DNA of 64,000 nucleotides from Arthrobacter sp. Soil764 (GCF_001428075.1 NZ_LMSI01000002.1:185037-249036), one strand, 5' to 3'. Counted from the first letter of the stretch, positions 24,991 through 33,209 are shown. A program made the numbers and translations. The notes: generated by a model from the sequence alone, not told the origin.

Positions 24991-25617
24991 ATGAGCGATC
25001 CCAATGACACTCAGGCACCTGAGGACCTCCCGGTAGAAGGCACCCCCGTTGATGACGCCCAGGACCCGGTACAGGTTCCGTCCGCCGCGGACGGCAAGCC
25101 CCGGGGCAGCAGCCTGCAGGACCTGGTGGACGAGCCGGCCAAGGTGATGCGGATCGGCACCATGATCCGGCAGCTGCTTGAAGAGGTGAAGTCCGCGCCG
25201 CTGGACGACGCTGCGAGGGGCAGGCTGGCGGCCATCCATGCCCGCTCCATCAAGGAGCTGGAGGACGGGCTTGCGCCCGAGCTCGTGGCGGAACTGGACA
25301 GGATCAACCTGCCGTTCTCCAATGAGGCCACTCCCTCCGATGCCGAGCTCCGGATCGCCCAGGCCCAGCTGGTGGGCTGGCTGGAGGGCCTGTTCCACGG
25401 GATCCAGACCGCCATCGCCGCACAGAACGCCGCCCGCGAACACGCCGCAGCGCAGCTGCAGCTGCGCCAGTTGCCGCCGGGCACCATGATTGCCCCCGGC
25501 GTCGTCATTGGCGAAAACGGTGAGCCGCAGCGTGCCCCGGCCGGGGCACGCCCCGGTCCGCAGGCGCGGCCCGGCCAGCGTGAAGACCCGGACCACGGTC
25601 CCGGGCAGTACCTGTAG
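24991..25617 (+). CDS. bpa: Bacterial proteasome activator Bpa/PafE
   Basis: A 208-residue protein matching the actinobacterial ATP-independent proteasome activator. The N-terminal 35 residues are acidic and disordered. A four-helix core follows (SLQDLVDEPAKVMRIGTMIRQ, RLAAIHARSIKELEDG, LVAELDRINLPF, and AELRIAQAQLVGWLEGLFHGIQ in two parts). A Pro/Gly-rich tail ends in GQYL. In mycobacteria that last tetrapeptide docks into pockets of the 20S alpha ring and opens the gate so that unfolded or specific substrates, such as HspR, are degraded without ATP. Its presence implies a 20S proteasome elsewhere in the genome. It lies 79 bases after ybdD and seven bases before an unknown gene that is probably cotranscribed. 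Confidence 0.93.
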   Translation: MSDPNDTQAPEDLPVEGTPVDDAQDPVQVPSAADGKPRGSSLQDLVDEPAKVMRIGTMIRQLLEEVKSAPLDDAARGRLAAIHARSIKELEDGLAPELVAELDRINLPFSNEATPSDAELRIAQAQLVGWLEGLFHGIQTAIAAQNAAREHAAAQLQLRQLPPGTMIAPGVVIGENGEPQRAPAGARPGPQARPGQREDPDHGPGQYL

Positions 25618-25624
25618 GTTCCGC

Positions 25625-26068
25625 TTGGGCCTTTTCAGCGCCGCCCGGCAGGGGCGCAAAGATGACGCGGAATTGGGCAAGGGGCTGTGGCGCCGCGCGC
25701 ACGACCGCTTCCAACGGGGACTTGACCGCTTCCACCAGGTGCTCGAGGGCGTGGAAGACGACCAGCTGTACGGCGAACTTCTTGAGATCGCCAACGAACT
25801 GGCTGCCGTCCTGCAGCGCGTCCGGGCGGTGTGCATGGAGGCGCAGCGGCGTGCGCCCAGCGAGGGCCTGGACATACCGGCAGGCCTGGCGGACGTGCAC
25901 AGGTCCCTGTCCAAGGCCGGCAATTCGCTGGCCACCACCGCCGAAGCGGCGGCCATGCTTCGGCTCGCCGTGGGCCCGGTGCCGGTTGGTGCCGCGTCCG
26001 TGCGGCGCCGGGCTGACGCCGTCTTCCAGCAGGTGGACGACGCCGAGAGGCGGCTTCGCGGGGACTAG
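25625..26068 (+). CDS. Unknown helical protein downstream of bpa
   Basis: A 147-residue protein that I do not recognise. I start it at a TTG (25625), because the frame otherwise runs back into bpa codons; the ribosome site is weak (AGGTT) and the start may depend on translation of bpa. The sequence is nearly all helical and charged: RRAHDRFQRGLDRFHQVL, LYGELLEIANELAAVLQRVRA, DVHRSLSKAGNSLATTAEAA, and VRRRADAVFQQVDDAERRL. One cysteine is present, with no membrane segment and no catalytic motif. Helical-bundle form and position suggest a partner or regulator of Bpa, which is untested. Confidence 0.7.
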   Translation: MGLFSAARQGRKDDAELGKGLWRRAHDRFQRGLDRFHQVLEGVEDDQLYGELLEIANELAAVLQRVRAVCMEAQRRAPSEGLDIPAGLADVHRSLSKAGNSLATTAEAAAMLRLAVGPVPVGAASVRRRADAVFQQVDDAERRLRGD

Positions 26069-26086
26069 CTGGGCCGGCGGCACGAA

Positions 26087-26114
26087 AATATTCCCGCTTG
26101 GGCAGGAGAATATT
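26087..26114. promoter_or_regulatory. AATATTC inverted repeat before the aldo/keto reductase gene
   Basis: AATATTC (26087-26093) and GAATATT (26108-26114) are perfect inverted 7-mers with centres 21 bp apart, i.e. two helical turns, in otherwise GC-rich DNA. A repressor site is plausible; no regulator is assigned. Confidence 0.4.
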
Positions 26115-26185
26115 GCGGTTAAGCGGGTGGCTTACATTGACCCAATCGGGGGCGTGGCGCGGGGGACGTTTGGCAGGATGAAGGA

Positions 26186-27031
26186 ATGACTTCTTCACCT
26201 ACCTTGACTTTCAACGACGGAAACACGATCCCCCAGCTCGGCTACGGTGTGTGGCAGGTTGAGGACGACGTGGCTGAAAAGGTTGTCCGCCAGGCGTTCG
26301 AAGCCGGCTTCCGCCACATCGACACTGCGAAGATTTACGGCAACGAGGCAGGCGTGGGCCGCGCCATCGCCAGCTCCGGCCTGTCACCGGAACAGATCTT
26401 CATCACCACCAAGCTGTGGAACGCGGACCAGGGGTATGAGTCCACCCTCGCCGCTTTCGAGGAATCCATGGACCGGCTTGGCCTCGAAACGCTTGATCTT
26501 TACCTGATCCACTGGATGCAGCCCAAGCAGGACAAGTACGTTGACACCTGGAAGGCCCTGATCGAGCTCCAGAAGCGCGGCCGGGTCAAGTCCATTGGTG
26601 TTTCCAACTTCACCGCCGAGGGCCTGCAGCGCCTGATCGACGAAACCGGAGTGGTTCCGGCCATCCACCAGATCGAGCTGCACCCCTACTTCAACCAGCG
26701 TGAACTGCGGGACTTTGGAGCCGAAAAAGGCATCCTGACCCAGGCCTGGTCCCCACTGGGCCAGGGCGGGGAACTGCTGGAGGACCCTGTTGTCGCCTCG
26801 ATCGCTGCGAAGCACCAGGCCACCCCTGCCCAGGTGGTCATCGCATGGCACCTCGCCATCGGCAACGTGGTCATCCCCAAGTCCGTCACCGAGTCCCGCA
26901 TCAAGGAGAACTTCGCGGCACTTGAGGTATCCCTGGACGCTGAGGACGTCGAAGCCATCAACAACCTGGACCGGACCGCCAGCGGCGAAGGCCGCATTGG
27001 ACCCGATCCCGCGGTCTCCGACTTCGCGTAA
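26186..27031 (+). CDS. Aldo/keto reductase
   Basis: A 281-residue NADPH-dependent reductase of the AKR5 (2,5-diketo-gluconate reductase) type. The catalytic tetrad is visible: Asp and Tyr in DTAKIYGNE, Lys in TTKLWNAD and His in LIHWMQP. The NADPH 2'-phosphate region is NVVIPKSVTESRIKENF. It is a soluble (beta/alpha)8 enzyme that reduces aldehydes and ketones such as methylglyoxal or sugar derivatives; the natural substrate is not evident. It stands alone behind an AATATTC inverted repeat and ends at a long hairpin shared with the small convergent gene. Confidence 0.9.
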   Translation: MTSSPTLTFNDGNTIPQLGYGVWQVEDDVAEKVVRQAFEAGFRHIDTAKIYGNEAGVGRAIASSGLSPEQIFITTKLWNADQGYESTLAAFEESMDRLGLETLDLYLIHWMQPKQDKYVDTWKALIELQKRGRVKSIGVSNFTAEGLQRLIDETGVVPAIHQIELHPYFNQRELRDFGAEKGILTQAWSPLGQGGELLEDPVVASIAAKHQATPAQVVIAWHLAIGNVVIPKSVTESRIKENFAALEVSLDAEDVEAINNLDRTASGEGRIGPDPAVSDFA

Positions 27032-27081
27032 CCCGCGACGGCGGCACCGGCCCAACAGGCCGGGGAATCCGCCAAACCAAC

Positions 27082-27124
27082 GTCAGCCCGCGCTGCCGGC
27101 AACCGCCAGGCAGCGCAGGCTGAC
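27082..27124. terminator. Hairpin between convergent genes
   Basis: GTCAGCCCGCGCTGCC (27082-27097) pairs with GGCAGCGCAGGCTGAC (27109-27124) with one mismatch and an 11-base loop. It sits in the 164-base gap between the aldo/keto reductase gene and the convergent small gene, which holds nothing else. Confidence 0.65.
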
Positions 27125-27195
27125 GCCTTTAACGTCGATGGTGCAGAACATGGCCGTGGTGCCGTTGGCCGGCCCCGGGCCTTTCCCTGCGGCGG

Positions 27196-27381
27196 TCAGG
27201 CAGCGATCTGGACGTGCTCTACCGTGACGGAGTCCACCACGGCCCAGTTGTCTTCGCCATGGCAGTGGCGGCAGGCGAAGCGCTCGGCCTCTTCAAGCGT
27301 TTCAAAGACCTCTGAACGTGTGCGGCCGCAGTCGGCGTCAAAGTACGTTACGTGAAATTCCTGTACAGCGTGGGTTTCCAT
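27196..27381 (-). CDS. Small CxxC-containing hypothetical protein
   Basis: A 61-residue protein starting METHAVQEFHVTYFDADCG. It contains RFACRHCHGED, a CxxCH site, plus one further cysteine (DADCGRT), and reads as a short beta-alpha-beta fold (FHVTYFD, ETLEEAERFACRH, NWAVVDSVTVEHVQI). The motif suggests metal binding or thiol chemistry. I do not recognise the family. The ATG at 27381 is preferred to an in-frame start at 27396. Codon usage matches its neighbours, and the long flanking hairpin supports a real gene. Confidence 0.6.
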   Translation of the reverse strand: METHAVQEFHVTYFDADCGRTRSEVFETLEEAERFACRHCHGEDNWAVVDSVTVEHVQIAA

Positions 27382-27481
27382 AGATCCAGTGTGCAACCGG
27401 GGTCTGACATTCCCAGGAACCAGCGCGCCGCGTGTTGTCTGGACATGACATGGCGGCGCGACTGGCGGCGGACCTGGAGGT

Positions 27482-28573
27482 TCAGTTGGTCCGTGAATCT
27501 GCGATGGCTTCCGGCGTCGGCCGTACCTTCAGCGCGAGTCCGGCCAGCGACAGCATCACCAGTCCGCTCCAGGTGAGGGTGCCGGTCCATATCTCGGGCT
27601 GGAAGCTGAGCGCCCCGTCATGCAGTGCCACGGCAGCGAAATAAGGCGCCCAAAAAACGACGGGTGCCAGGCCCGCGGCAGTCATGAGCCGCCCGGGCCG
27701 GTCCGGGGCAGGACGCACGGCCGCCCACACCAGTCCCACGAGGACGGCGCCGGCGAGGGCCGCCGGAAGAAACCATGCATCCCGCAGGGCCACCATGGCC
27801 TGCAGGGCTGCGGAGGGGACCAGTGCCATCGCCGCAACCAGCACGGCCGGCAACCGCCACCGCAGCGACAGCAACAGGACGGGAACGAAGAGCACCACGG
27901 TTGAGACAAGGAATGAGGCAAGGGAGACCATGATGCTCGACGACGTCGGAACCGTCACGGCCGGCTGGGTCCCCGCGGCGCTGGAGTAGGTCTGGATGAG
28001 GCCATGGCGGGCGAAGACCGCGAACTCCTGCAGGATGAACGCCGCCACCATTCCGGCGAGCATGGCGCTCACGAACGCCGGCACCAGCTGTGGCCAGGCC
28101 CGGTCAGGAGAGTGCCATGCTGCCGAGAACGGGGCGCCCAGGATAAGGAAGGCGCCGGTAGCGAGTCCCAGATGGGACGGGCTGAACAGTGCGCTGATGT
28201 TCTGCTCAATGCCGAACACCGAATGCCAGGCGAAGTCGCCCATTCCCGACGCCAGGAAGAGCATCACGCCGGCCGCCGCAGCTCCATAGCCTGCGGGAAC
28301 CGCTTCCCGCCATCGCGTCCCCGGGGCATGCCGGCGCCAGGTCAGGGCGGCGATCCAGACGGCGCACGCCGCGAAGCCCGAGTAGAGGATGGCGTGCCAC
28401 GGCGTGAAGAACGTCTCCAGGTCGCGGAGGTTGTTGTGGGCCCAGCCGTCAACGTAGGTCCCGGTAATGAGCCAGACACCGGCCGCGAGGGTGACGGCGT
28501 CTTCCGCGGCCGTCGTGGGGCGGTGAACTGACACCGGCGGAATCGCAAAGGCGTGTGCTGCTGCGGCGTCCAT
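27482..28573 (-). CDS. Integral membrane protein, unknown function
   Basis: A 363-residue protein with about ten hydrophobic helices, from AVTLAAGVWLITGTYVDGW to LVMLSLAGLALKV. Histidine- and tryptophan-rich loops are notable: WAHNNLRDLETFFTPWHA after the first helix, GMGDFAWHSVFGIEQNI, and FSPSHLGLATG. Conserved-looking His residues inside helices resemble haem- or metal-binding membrane proteins, but no family signature is recognised. It is a single gene reading leftward between the small CxxC protein and the coiled-coil protein. Confidence 0.75.
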   Translation of the reverse strand: MDAAAAHAFAIPPVSVHRPTTAAEDAVTLAAGVWLITGTYVDGWAHNNLRDLETFFTPWHAILYSGFAACAVWIAALTWRRHAPGTRWREAVPAGYGAAAAGVMLFLASGMGDFAWHSVFGIEQNISALFSPSHLGLATGAFLILGAPFSAAWHSPDRAWPQLVPAFVSAMLAGMVAAFILQEFAVFARHGLIQTYSSAAGTQPAVTVPTSSSIMVSLASFLVSTVVLFVPVLLLSLRWRLPAVLVAAMALVPSAALQAMVALRDAWFLPAALAGAVLVGLVWAAVRPAPDRPGRLMTAAGLAPVVFWAPYFAAVALHDGALSFQPEIWTGTLTWSGLVMLSLAGLALKVRPTPEAIADSRTN

Positions 28574-28636
28574 GGCTACAGAGTAGGTCCTGCCGGCACC
28601 CGGGGCGAGGGGACTTTCACAACACGTTGGCGCCTC

Positions 28637-29626
28637 TCAGTTGCTGGCCAGGCGGAGGACGCGTTCCTGCGCAAGCATGGCGGTACGGCTGGCCTTGCCG
28701 GCCGCCCGCACCGCTTGTTTCGCCTCCGCCGAAGTGGCGGCAAGTCCCTTGCGGGAGCGGTCCAGGCTTTCCTCGACGGCCTTGAGCCGGCTTCGAAGGT
28801 CAGCCGTTTCCTGCTGCAGTTCCGCTATTTCCAGCCGCATCCGTTCCTCCTGCTCCTGCAGGTCGCGTGCCAGCCGGGTGGCTTCCTCTTCCGTTGCCTG
28901 GGCTTCGGCCAGCGCAGCCTTGGCCCGTTCCAACGCCGGCGGCGACGCCGGCCGCGGTGTCTGGCGCACGGCCTCAAGCCGGGGCTTGGCGCGCGGTGGC
29001 TGGGATGCCTGCTCCGCCGTCGTCCGTGTCTTTGCCGCTGTTGCCTTTGCTGCTGCTCCCTTCACCGCAGCCGGGGGAGGGCTGGCACGGCGGGTGGTGC
29101 GCGCAACGGGGAGCATCCCTGGGAGGGCCACCGCCCCGTCCAGGTCCACGTCATTGATGCCGTCGGCGGTCAGCACCTTCAGCAGCCGGCCACTGCCCAC
29201 GGCAGCCTCAGCACGCTCATCTGCCGTCATCGAGCGCAGGGTCTCCTCAACGTCGGCGGCCATGGCGTCGCTGATGGGGCGGCCCTGCTCCTGGGCAACA
29301 GCCCGGGCAACATCGACGGCGTCAGCCAGCATGGAGCGGCGCTCCCGGCCCAGCTCGCGGAGGGCAGGCGCATCCAGCGAATCCTGGGCCGCCCGCATGC
29401 GCTCCCCAAGCCCGCCAAGCCCGGCCAGCACGTCCGGCCGGTACCGGGAAAGCATGTTGACTGCCCAAGCGGCCACGGCTGGTTTCGGAAGGGCGCGGAC
29501 CGCTGCAGCCAGCTGCTTGTCCTGGAGCGCAGCGTCCTTCGCCGCTCCGGTCCGGGCCGCAACGAAGTCGTCCAGCGGCCCGCCGTACAGCCTGTCCGCA
29601 ATGTCCGCCAGGGCTTCGTCTTCCAT
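28637..29626 (-). CDS. Coiled-coil hypothetical protein
   Basis: A 329-residue soluble protein. Residues 1-170 are helical and start with MEDEALADIADRLYGGPLDDFVAART, including LPKPAVAAWAVNML. Residues about 175-230 are a low-complexity Ala/Pro/Lys/Thr linker. Residues about 232-310 form a long heptad-like coiled coil (LERAKAALAEAQATEEEATR, LQEQEERMRLEIAELQQE). It has no signal peptide and no recognised domain. A scaffold or nucleoid-associated role would fit its shape but is a guess. It diverges from the NDH-2 gene. Confidence 0.75.
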   Translation of the reverse strand: MEDEALADIADRLYGGPLDDFVAARTGAAKDAALQDKQLAAAVRALPKPAVAAWAVNMLSRYRPDVLAGLGGLGERMRAAQDSLDAPALRELGRERRSMLADAVDVARAVAQEQGRPISDAMAADVEETLRSMTADERAEAAVGSGRLLKVLTADGINDVDLDGAVALPGMLPVARTTRRASPPPAAVKGAAAKATAAKTRTTAEQASQPPRAKPRLEAVRQTPRPASPPALERAKAALAEAQATEEEATRLARDLQEQEERMRLEIAELQQETADLRSRLKAVEESLDRSRKGLAATSAEAKQAVRAAGKASRTAMLAQERVLRLASN

Positions 29627-29752
29627 GCCGCCATCTTAGGTGCCATGCTGCAGCGGGCCGGCCGGTCCGCCCGTCCGGCTCCTGGAGAGGACGCCGCCTG
29701 CAGTGGCAAGGGCACTCTGTTGTTCATCGGCCCGTAGGGGTATGTTGCACAA

Positions 29753-30994
29753 ATGGACGATTCATACCAGGTCATTGTGGTGGGCGGCGGCTTCGCCGGA
29801 AAGACGGCGGCTGAGGAGTTGGGCCGCAAAGGCGTCCGGGTGCTGTTGCTCGATGCCAACAATTACCAGCAATTCCAGCCGCTCCTCTACCAGGTGGCTG
29901 CATCCCAGATAGGCGTCTCGGCAGTTACAAGGCCGCTCCGCTCCGAGTTCCGCCGGATCAACAACGTGCGGGTCCTGACGGCGGAAGTGACATCGATCGA
30001 CGCGGCCAACCGCACCGTCACCACCGTAGACGGTTCAAGCTACCGGGCCAGGATCCTGGTCATTGCCACCGGGGCCGTGCCCAACTTCTTTAACACCCCC
30101 GGGGCTGAAGAGCACGCCTACCCGCTGTACTCTGTGGCGGACGCAACACGGCTCAGCGCTGCCATCACCGCCGTCCTGGACGAAGCTGACCGCGAGCCGG
30201 CGGCGGAGGCCGACGTGATTGTGGTGGGCGGTGGTCCCACGGGTGTGGAGACTGCCGGTGCCCTGGCGGAAAACGTCAAATACATTCTGCCCAAGTACTT
30301 CACACCGGGACTGGCCGCCCGGTGCCATGTCCACCTGGTGGATATGGTTCCGAATGTGCTTGCCGCCTTTTCGGAGAAATCACAGGCGTACGCCCGCCAC
30401 CGCCTGACCAAGCTGGGCGTGCAGCTGCACATGGGCCAGGCAGTCGGCGAGGTACGGCCCGACGGCGTGACCCTCAAGGACGGCACCGTCATTCCTGGCC
30501 GTATCGTGGTGTGGGCCGGAGGCCTGCAGGCCGGCCGGATCATCACCGAGTCCGGCCTGAAACAGGGCAGGGGCGGCAGGGTGGACGTGCAGCCGGACCT
30601 CACAGCCCCTGACTTCGAGGGCGTGTACGTGCTGGGGGACTCCGCCAACATCACCGACGCCGCAGGAAACAAATTGCCGCAGCTGGGTTCGGTTGCCCAG
30701 CAGTCAGGCAAATGGGCGGCCCGCAACATCCATGCTGACCTGACCGGGGGTGTGCGGCAGCCCTTCCGCTACCTGGACAAGGGGTACATGGCCATGGTGG
30801 GCCGCGGGGCAGCCGTCGCGGAGCTGGGGCCCCGTCGCCTGCAACTGCAGGGACCCCTGGCATTCGTGTCGTGGCTGGCGGTCCACCTCGCCCTGCTGCC
30901 CGGATTCCAGCAGAAAGTACGGGCCCTGTTCTCCTGGGCAAACGGTTATGTCACCCACAGCCCGGCGCAAGTAGTGGTGGGCAGGCCGGATTAG
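29753..30994 (+). CDS. ndh: Type II NADH dehydrogenase
   Basis: A 413-residue flavoprotein of the NDH-2 family, which passes electrons from NADH to menaquinone at the inner face of the membrane without pumping protons. The FAD-binding motif VVGGGFAGKTAAEELG is at residues 9-24, an NADH-binding motif VIVVGGGPTGVETAGAL lies near 158, and the flavin-contact motif GVYVLGDSANI near 290. The C-terminal region with DKGYMAMVGRGAAVAEL and the amphipathic WLAVHLALLPGFQQKV matches NDH-2 membrane-anchor sequences. No ribosome site is visible; TATGTT ends seven bases before the ATG, so a leaderless message is possible. Confidence 0.9.
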   Translation: MDDSYQVIVVGGGFAGKTAAEELGRKGVRVLLLDANNYQQFQPLLYQVAASQIGVSAVTRPLRSEFRRINNVRVLTAEVTSIDAANRTVTTVDGSSYRARILVIATGAVPNFFNTPGAEEHAYPLYSVADATRLSAAITAVLDEADREPAAEADVIVVGGGPTGVETAGALAENVKYILPKYFTPGLAARCHVHLVDMVPNVLAAFSEKSQAYARHRLTKLGVQLHMGQAVGEVRPDGVTLKDGTVIPGRIVVWAGGLQAGRIITESGLKQGRGGRVDVQPDLTAPDFEGVYVLGDSANITDAAGNKLPQLGSVAQQSGKWAARNIHADLTGGVRQPFRYLDKGYMAMVGRGAAVAELGPRRLQLQGPLAFVSWLAVHLALLPGFQQKVRALFSWANGYVTHSPAQVVVGRPD

Positions 30995-31028
30995 GTTCGC
31001 GCCCGCACCTGCCGCGCCGCCGCCGTCG

Positions 31029-31694
31029 TCAGTTTTTCATGAAACTCAGGAGGCGGCCCGCCACGGCCCAACCCGACGCCTGGTAGCGGTCGGCGATGTC
31101 CGGTTCAACCACCATGTGCAGGTACTCGACGCCGTGGACGAACGCCTCCTCGGCCATGCCCGCGAACAGCCCCTGCTCAAACGTTGCCTGCTCCGGCCCT
31201 TCTGGGAGTTCCGTGACGGCGACCGCCGCGAAGTCGTCCCGCACCTGGATACGGCCCCTCGCCACGGGGCGGTCATAGACGGTGATTTCGACGGCGTCGT
31301 AGCTCTCCATGGGTGCCAGGGCCACCTGGGAGTTTTCCGGCAGTTGCACCGCTGTGTTCAGTCCGGCGGTTGCAGCCATGAGCAGGACCCGCTCCGAAGC
31401 CCGGGTGAGGCCGTCCGGAGCGCCCATGCCCTCAGCCTCGGCGCAGACCAGGGTGAGGCGTACGCCGGAACCGGCCGCTGCCTTGGCGGCAAGTTCCTCC
31501 ACAGCAGGCCCCGGCCAACCTGCCAGGTACTCCTGCCCCTTGGCCGGCTGCCCTTGACCCGCGGGCCCTGCATTCGTCTGGGCAGGGCCGTCTCCGACGA
31601 CGAATCCCGATTCCACGGCCTCAACCCTGCGCTCGTGAAGATCCGCCCAGGCAGGCACCCAGCCGATGGCGGGTGTGTTGTGCTGTTCCGGCAT
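31029..31694 (-). CDS. Hypothetical protein with degenerate GNAT-like region
   Basis: A 221-residue protein. The C-terminal half resembles an acetyltransferase fold: strands YDAVEITVYDRPVARGRIQV and DFAAVAVTEL, a helix QGLFAGMAEEAFVHG, the strand YLHMVVEPDIADRYQASGW, then a final strand. The acetyl-CoA Q/RxxGxG loop is not recognisable, so activity is doubtful. The N-terminal part mixes a polar Gly/Gln linker (GQGQPAKGQEYL) with an alpha/beta segment. A single transcription unit reading leftward, 34 bases from the convergent ndh gene. Confidence 0.65.
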   Translation of the reverse strand: MPEQHNTPAIGWVPAWADLHERRVEAVESGFVVGDGPAQTNAGPAGQGQPAKGQEYLAGWPGPAVEELAAKAAAGSGVRLTLVCAEAEGMGAPDGLTRASERVLLMAATAGLNTAVQLPENSQVALAPMESYDAVEITVYDRPVARGRIQVRDDFAAVAVTELPEGPEQATFEQGLFAGMAEEAFVHGVEYLHMVVEPDIADRYQASGWAVAGRLLSFMKN

Positions 31695-31812
31695 GGCGGG
31701 TCCTCACGTTTGGCGCCGGCCGGACATGGTCCACCCGACGCTGCTGGGCAGGCTTTCCCTGTCAACGTATCGGATCAGCACCCACCCTGCCAGCCGAAGT
31801 GTGCAGGCACGG

Positions 31813-32808
31813 TCAAGGCAGATGGGTGAAGGTGGTTCCAGCCGAGATCAGCTTGTCCACGGCCTGCTTGGTGCCTTCCGCGGTTCCGCCGTTGGGATGG
31901 TTGCCGTGGCAGATCACAATGTCTCCTGCCCGGGCCCTGCCCACCTCTTTGGCTACGACGGCGGCGGAATATGTTGCACCGCCGTCGCCATTGATGCTGA
32001 AGCCCGCAGGCTTCACGCCCAGCGTGCCCAGGATCTCCACGGCAACATCATCCATGTAGGCGGTGCCCGGGCGGAAGTACCGGGGACGTTTGCCTGTTAT
32101 CCCGGACAGGACCTGATCGTTGGGCATGATCTCGTCGTAGACTTCGCCGGCACTCCTGGTGCCGGGGATGCCATAGGCCGTGTTGCCGCTGGTGGACAAC
32201 GGCTTATGGGACGTTCCGTGGTTTGCGATTTCAAAGAGCGGATCCGCTGCCAGTTGCCTTGCCGTGGCCGGATTGGCTGTGACCCACCGGGAATTCAGGA
32301 AGAGCGTCGCCGGGACATGCCGTTGGCGCAGCATGTCGATCAGTGCCTGATCGTAACCGCTGCCGCCGGCACCGCCGCAAAAGTCGAAGGTGAGGGCGAC
32401 GCCCTGTGAGCCGGAGGGCAGCCGCGTCAGGACACCCGGAGCTTCCAACCCCCAGTACCGCGCCTGGCGCGTGGTGTAAGTGTCCACGATCTGTGTCCGG
32501 GCCGGCACGGGCGCCGCTGGCCTGTTAGGCGTCGACTCGCCACCCCCGGGGCCCGTCTGTGCAAGCGGCGCGGAGACCTCATCCCTGCAGGTTTGCCCCA
32601 ACGTATCTTGCGCCGCGGAACAACGTTCTGAACGCTGCTGCAGGTCCGGCACGGCGGCCGACAACGTCAGCACGGCTGCCAGGAGGACGGTCCTGCGCGC
32701 GGGGCCTTTCCCGTCCTGGCTCAAATGCCGGGGTGCGTTTGGTTCCACTCCTAAAATCCCCGCCGGGCCGCGACGCCGACGAACGTACGGGCTCGCCGCC
32801 CCGGGCAT
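31813..32808 (-). CDS. Polysaccharide deacetylase (NodB) family protein
   Basis: A 331-residue exported or membrane-anchored enzyme. A basic N-terminus (RRTVLLAAVLTLSAAV, about 39-54) is a signal or anchor segment. The NodB domain starts near 137 with ALTFDFCGG and contains the metal-site motif NHGTSHKP, RYFRPGTAYMDD, and the C-terminal DIVICHGNHPNG. The first motif has Phe in place of the second Asp of TFDD, a substitution seen in a TFD-CGG subgroup. Members deacetylate N-acetylglucosamine in cell-wall or capsular polymers. The start is uncertain: ATG at 32808 and GTG at 32748 both lack a convincing ribosome site. The 280 bases between it and the tRNA hold only the tRNA terminator. Confidence 0.8.
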   Translation of the reverse strand: MPGAASPYVRRRRGPAGILGVEPNAPRHLSQDGKGPARRTVLLAAVLTLSAAVPDLQQRSERCSAAQDTLGQTCRDEVSAPLAQTGPGGGESTPNRPAAPVPARTQIVDTYTTRQARYWGLEAPGVLTRLPSGSQGVALTFDFCGGAGGSGYDQALIDMLRQRHVPATLFLNSRWVTANPATARQLAADPLFEIANHGTSHKPLSTSGNTAYGIPGTRSAGEVYDEIMPNDQVLSGITGKRPRYFRPGTAYMDDVAVEILGTLGVKPAGFSINGDGGATYSAAVVAKEVGRARAGDIVICHGNHPNGGTAEGTKQAVDKLISAGTTFTHLP

Positions 32809-33039
32809 CCGGGGATGTCCGGCCGGGCGCAGCCGGAACGGACTGGATGTGCCGCGGCGCGCGGAACAGCAGCGTGGAAGCGGGGGATCATGTGGGGAGG
32901 ATACCGCGGCTGTCCTGCCGTTTCCTGAACCTTGCAGCTCACGCGGAGCGGCGGGCGTAACAAAGGGCCTTGGCGTTCACTTATCCGCTGTTTCGCAAGC
33001 GTGCCGTGCCCTCAGGCAGTACCACCCGCTTAACCAGCG

Positions 33040-33081
33040 AAAAACCCCGGAAACCCCAAAAGGAGGGGCTGTCCGGGGTTT
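33040..33081 (-). terminator. Terminator of tRNA-Thr(CGU)
   Basis: The stem AAACCCCGG/CCGGGGTTT with an inner CCCC/GGGG pairing is followed leftward by a T tract (GGGGTTTTTC on the minus strand), seven bases past the tRNA end. Confidence 0.8.
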
Positions 33082-33087
33082 ATCCCG

Positions 33088-33160
33088 AGCTTCCTATCAG
33101 AATCGAACTGATGACCTTTTCATTACGAGTGAAACGCTCTACCGACTGAGCTAAGGAAGC
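33088..33160 (-). tRNA. tRNA-Thr(CGU)
   Basis: A 73-base tRNA: acceptor GCTTCCT (33154-33160) with AGGAAGC (33089-33095), D-loop AGTCGGTAGAG, anticodon loop CTCGTAA (anticodon CGU, reading ACG), and TTCGATT T-loop. CCA is not encoded. Confidence 0.95.
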
Positions 33161-33209
33161 ACCGCACAAAATCCCCGGCGGAACCGGGCGCTTCATGCAA
33201 GAGTCAACT

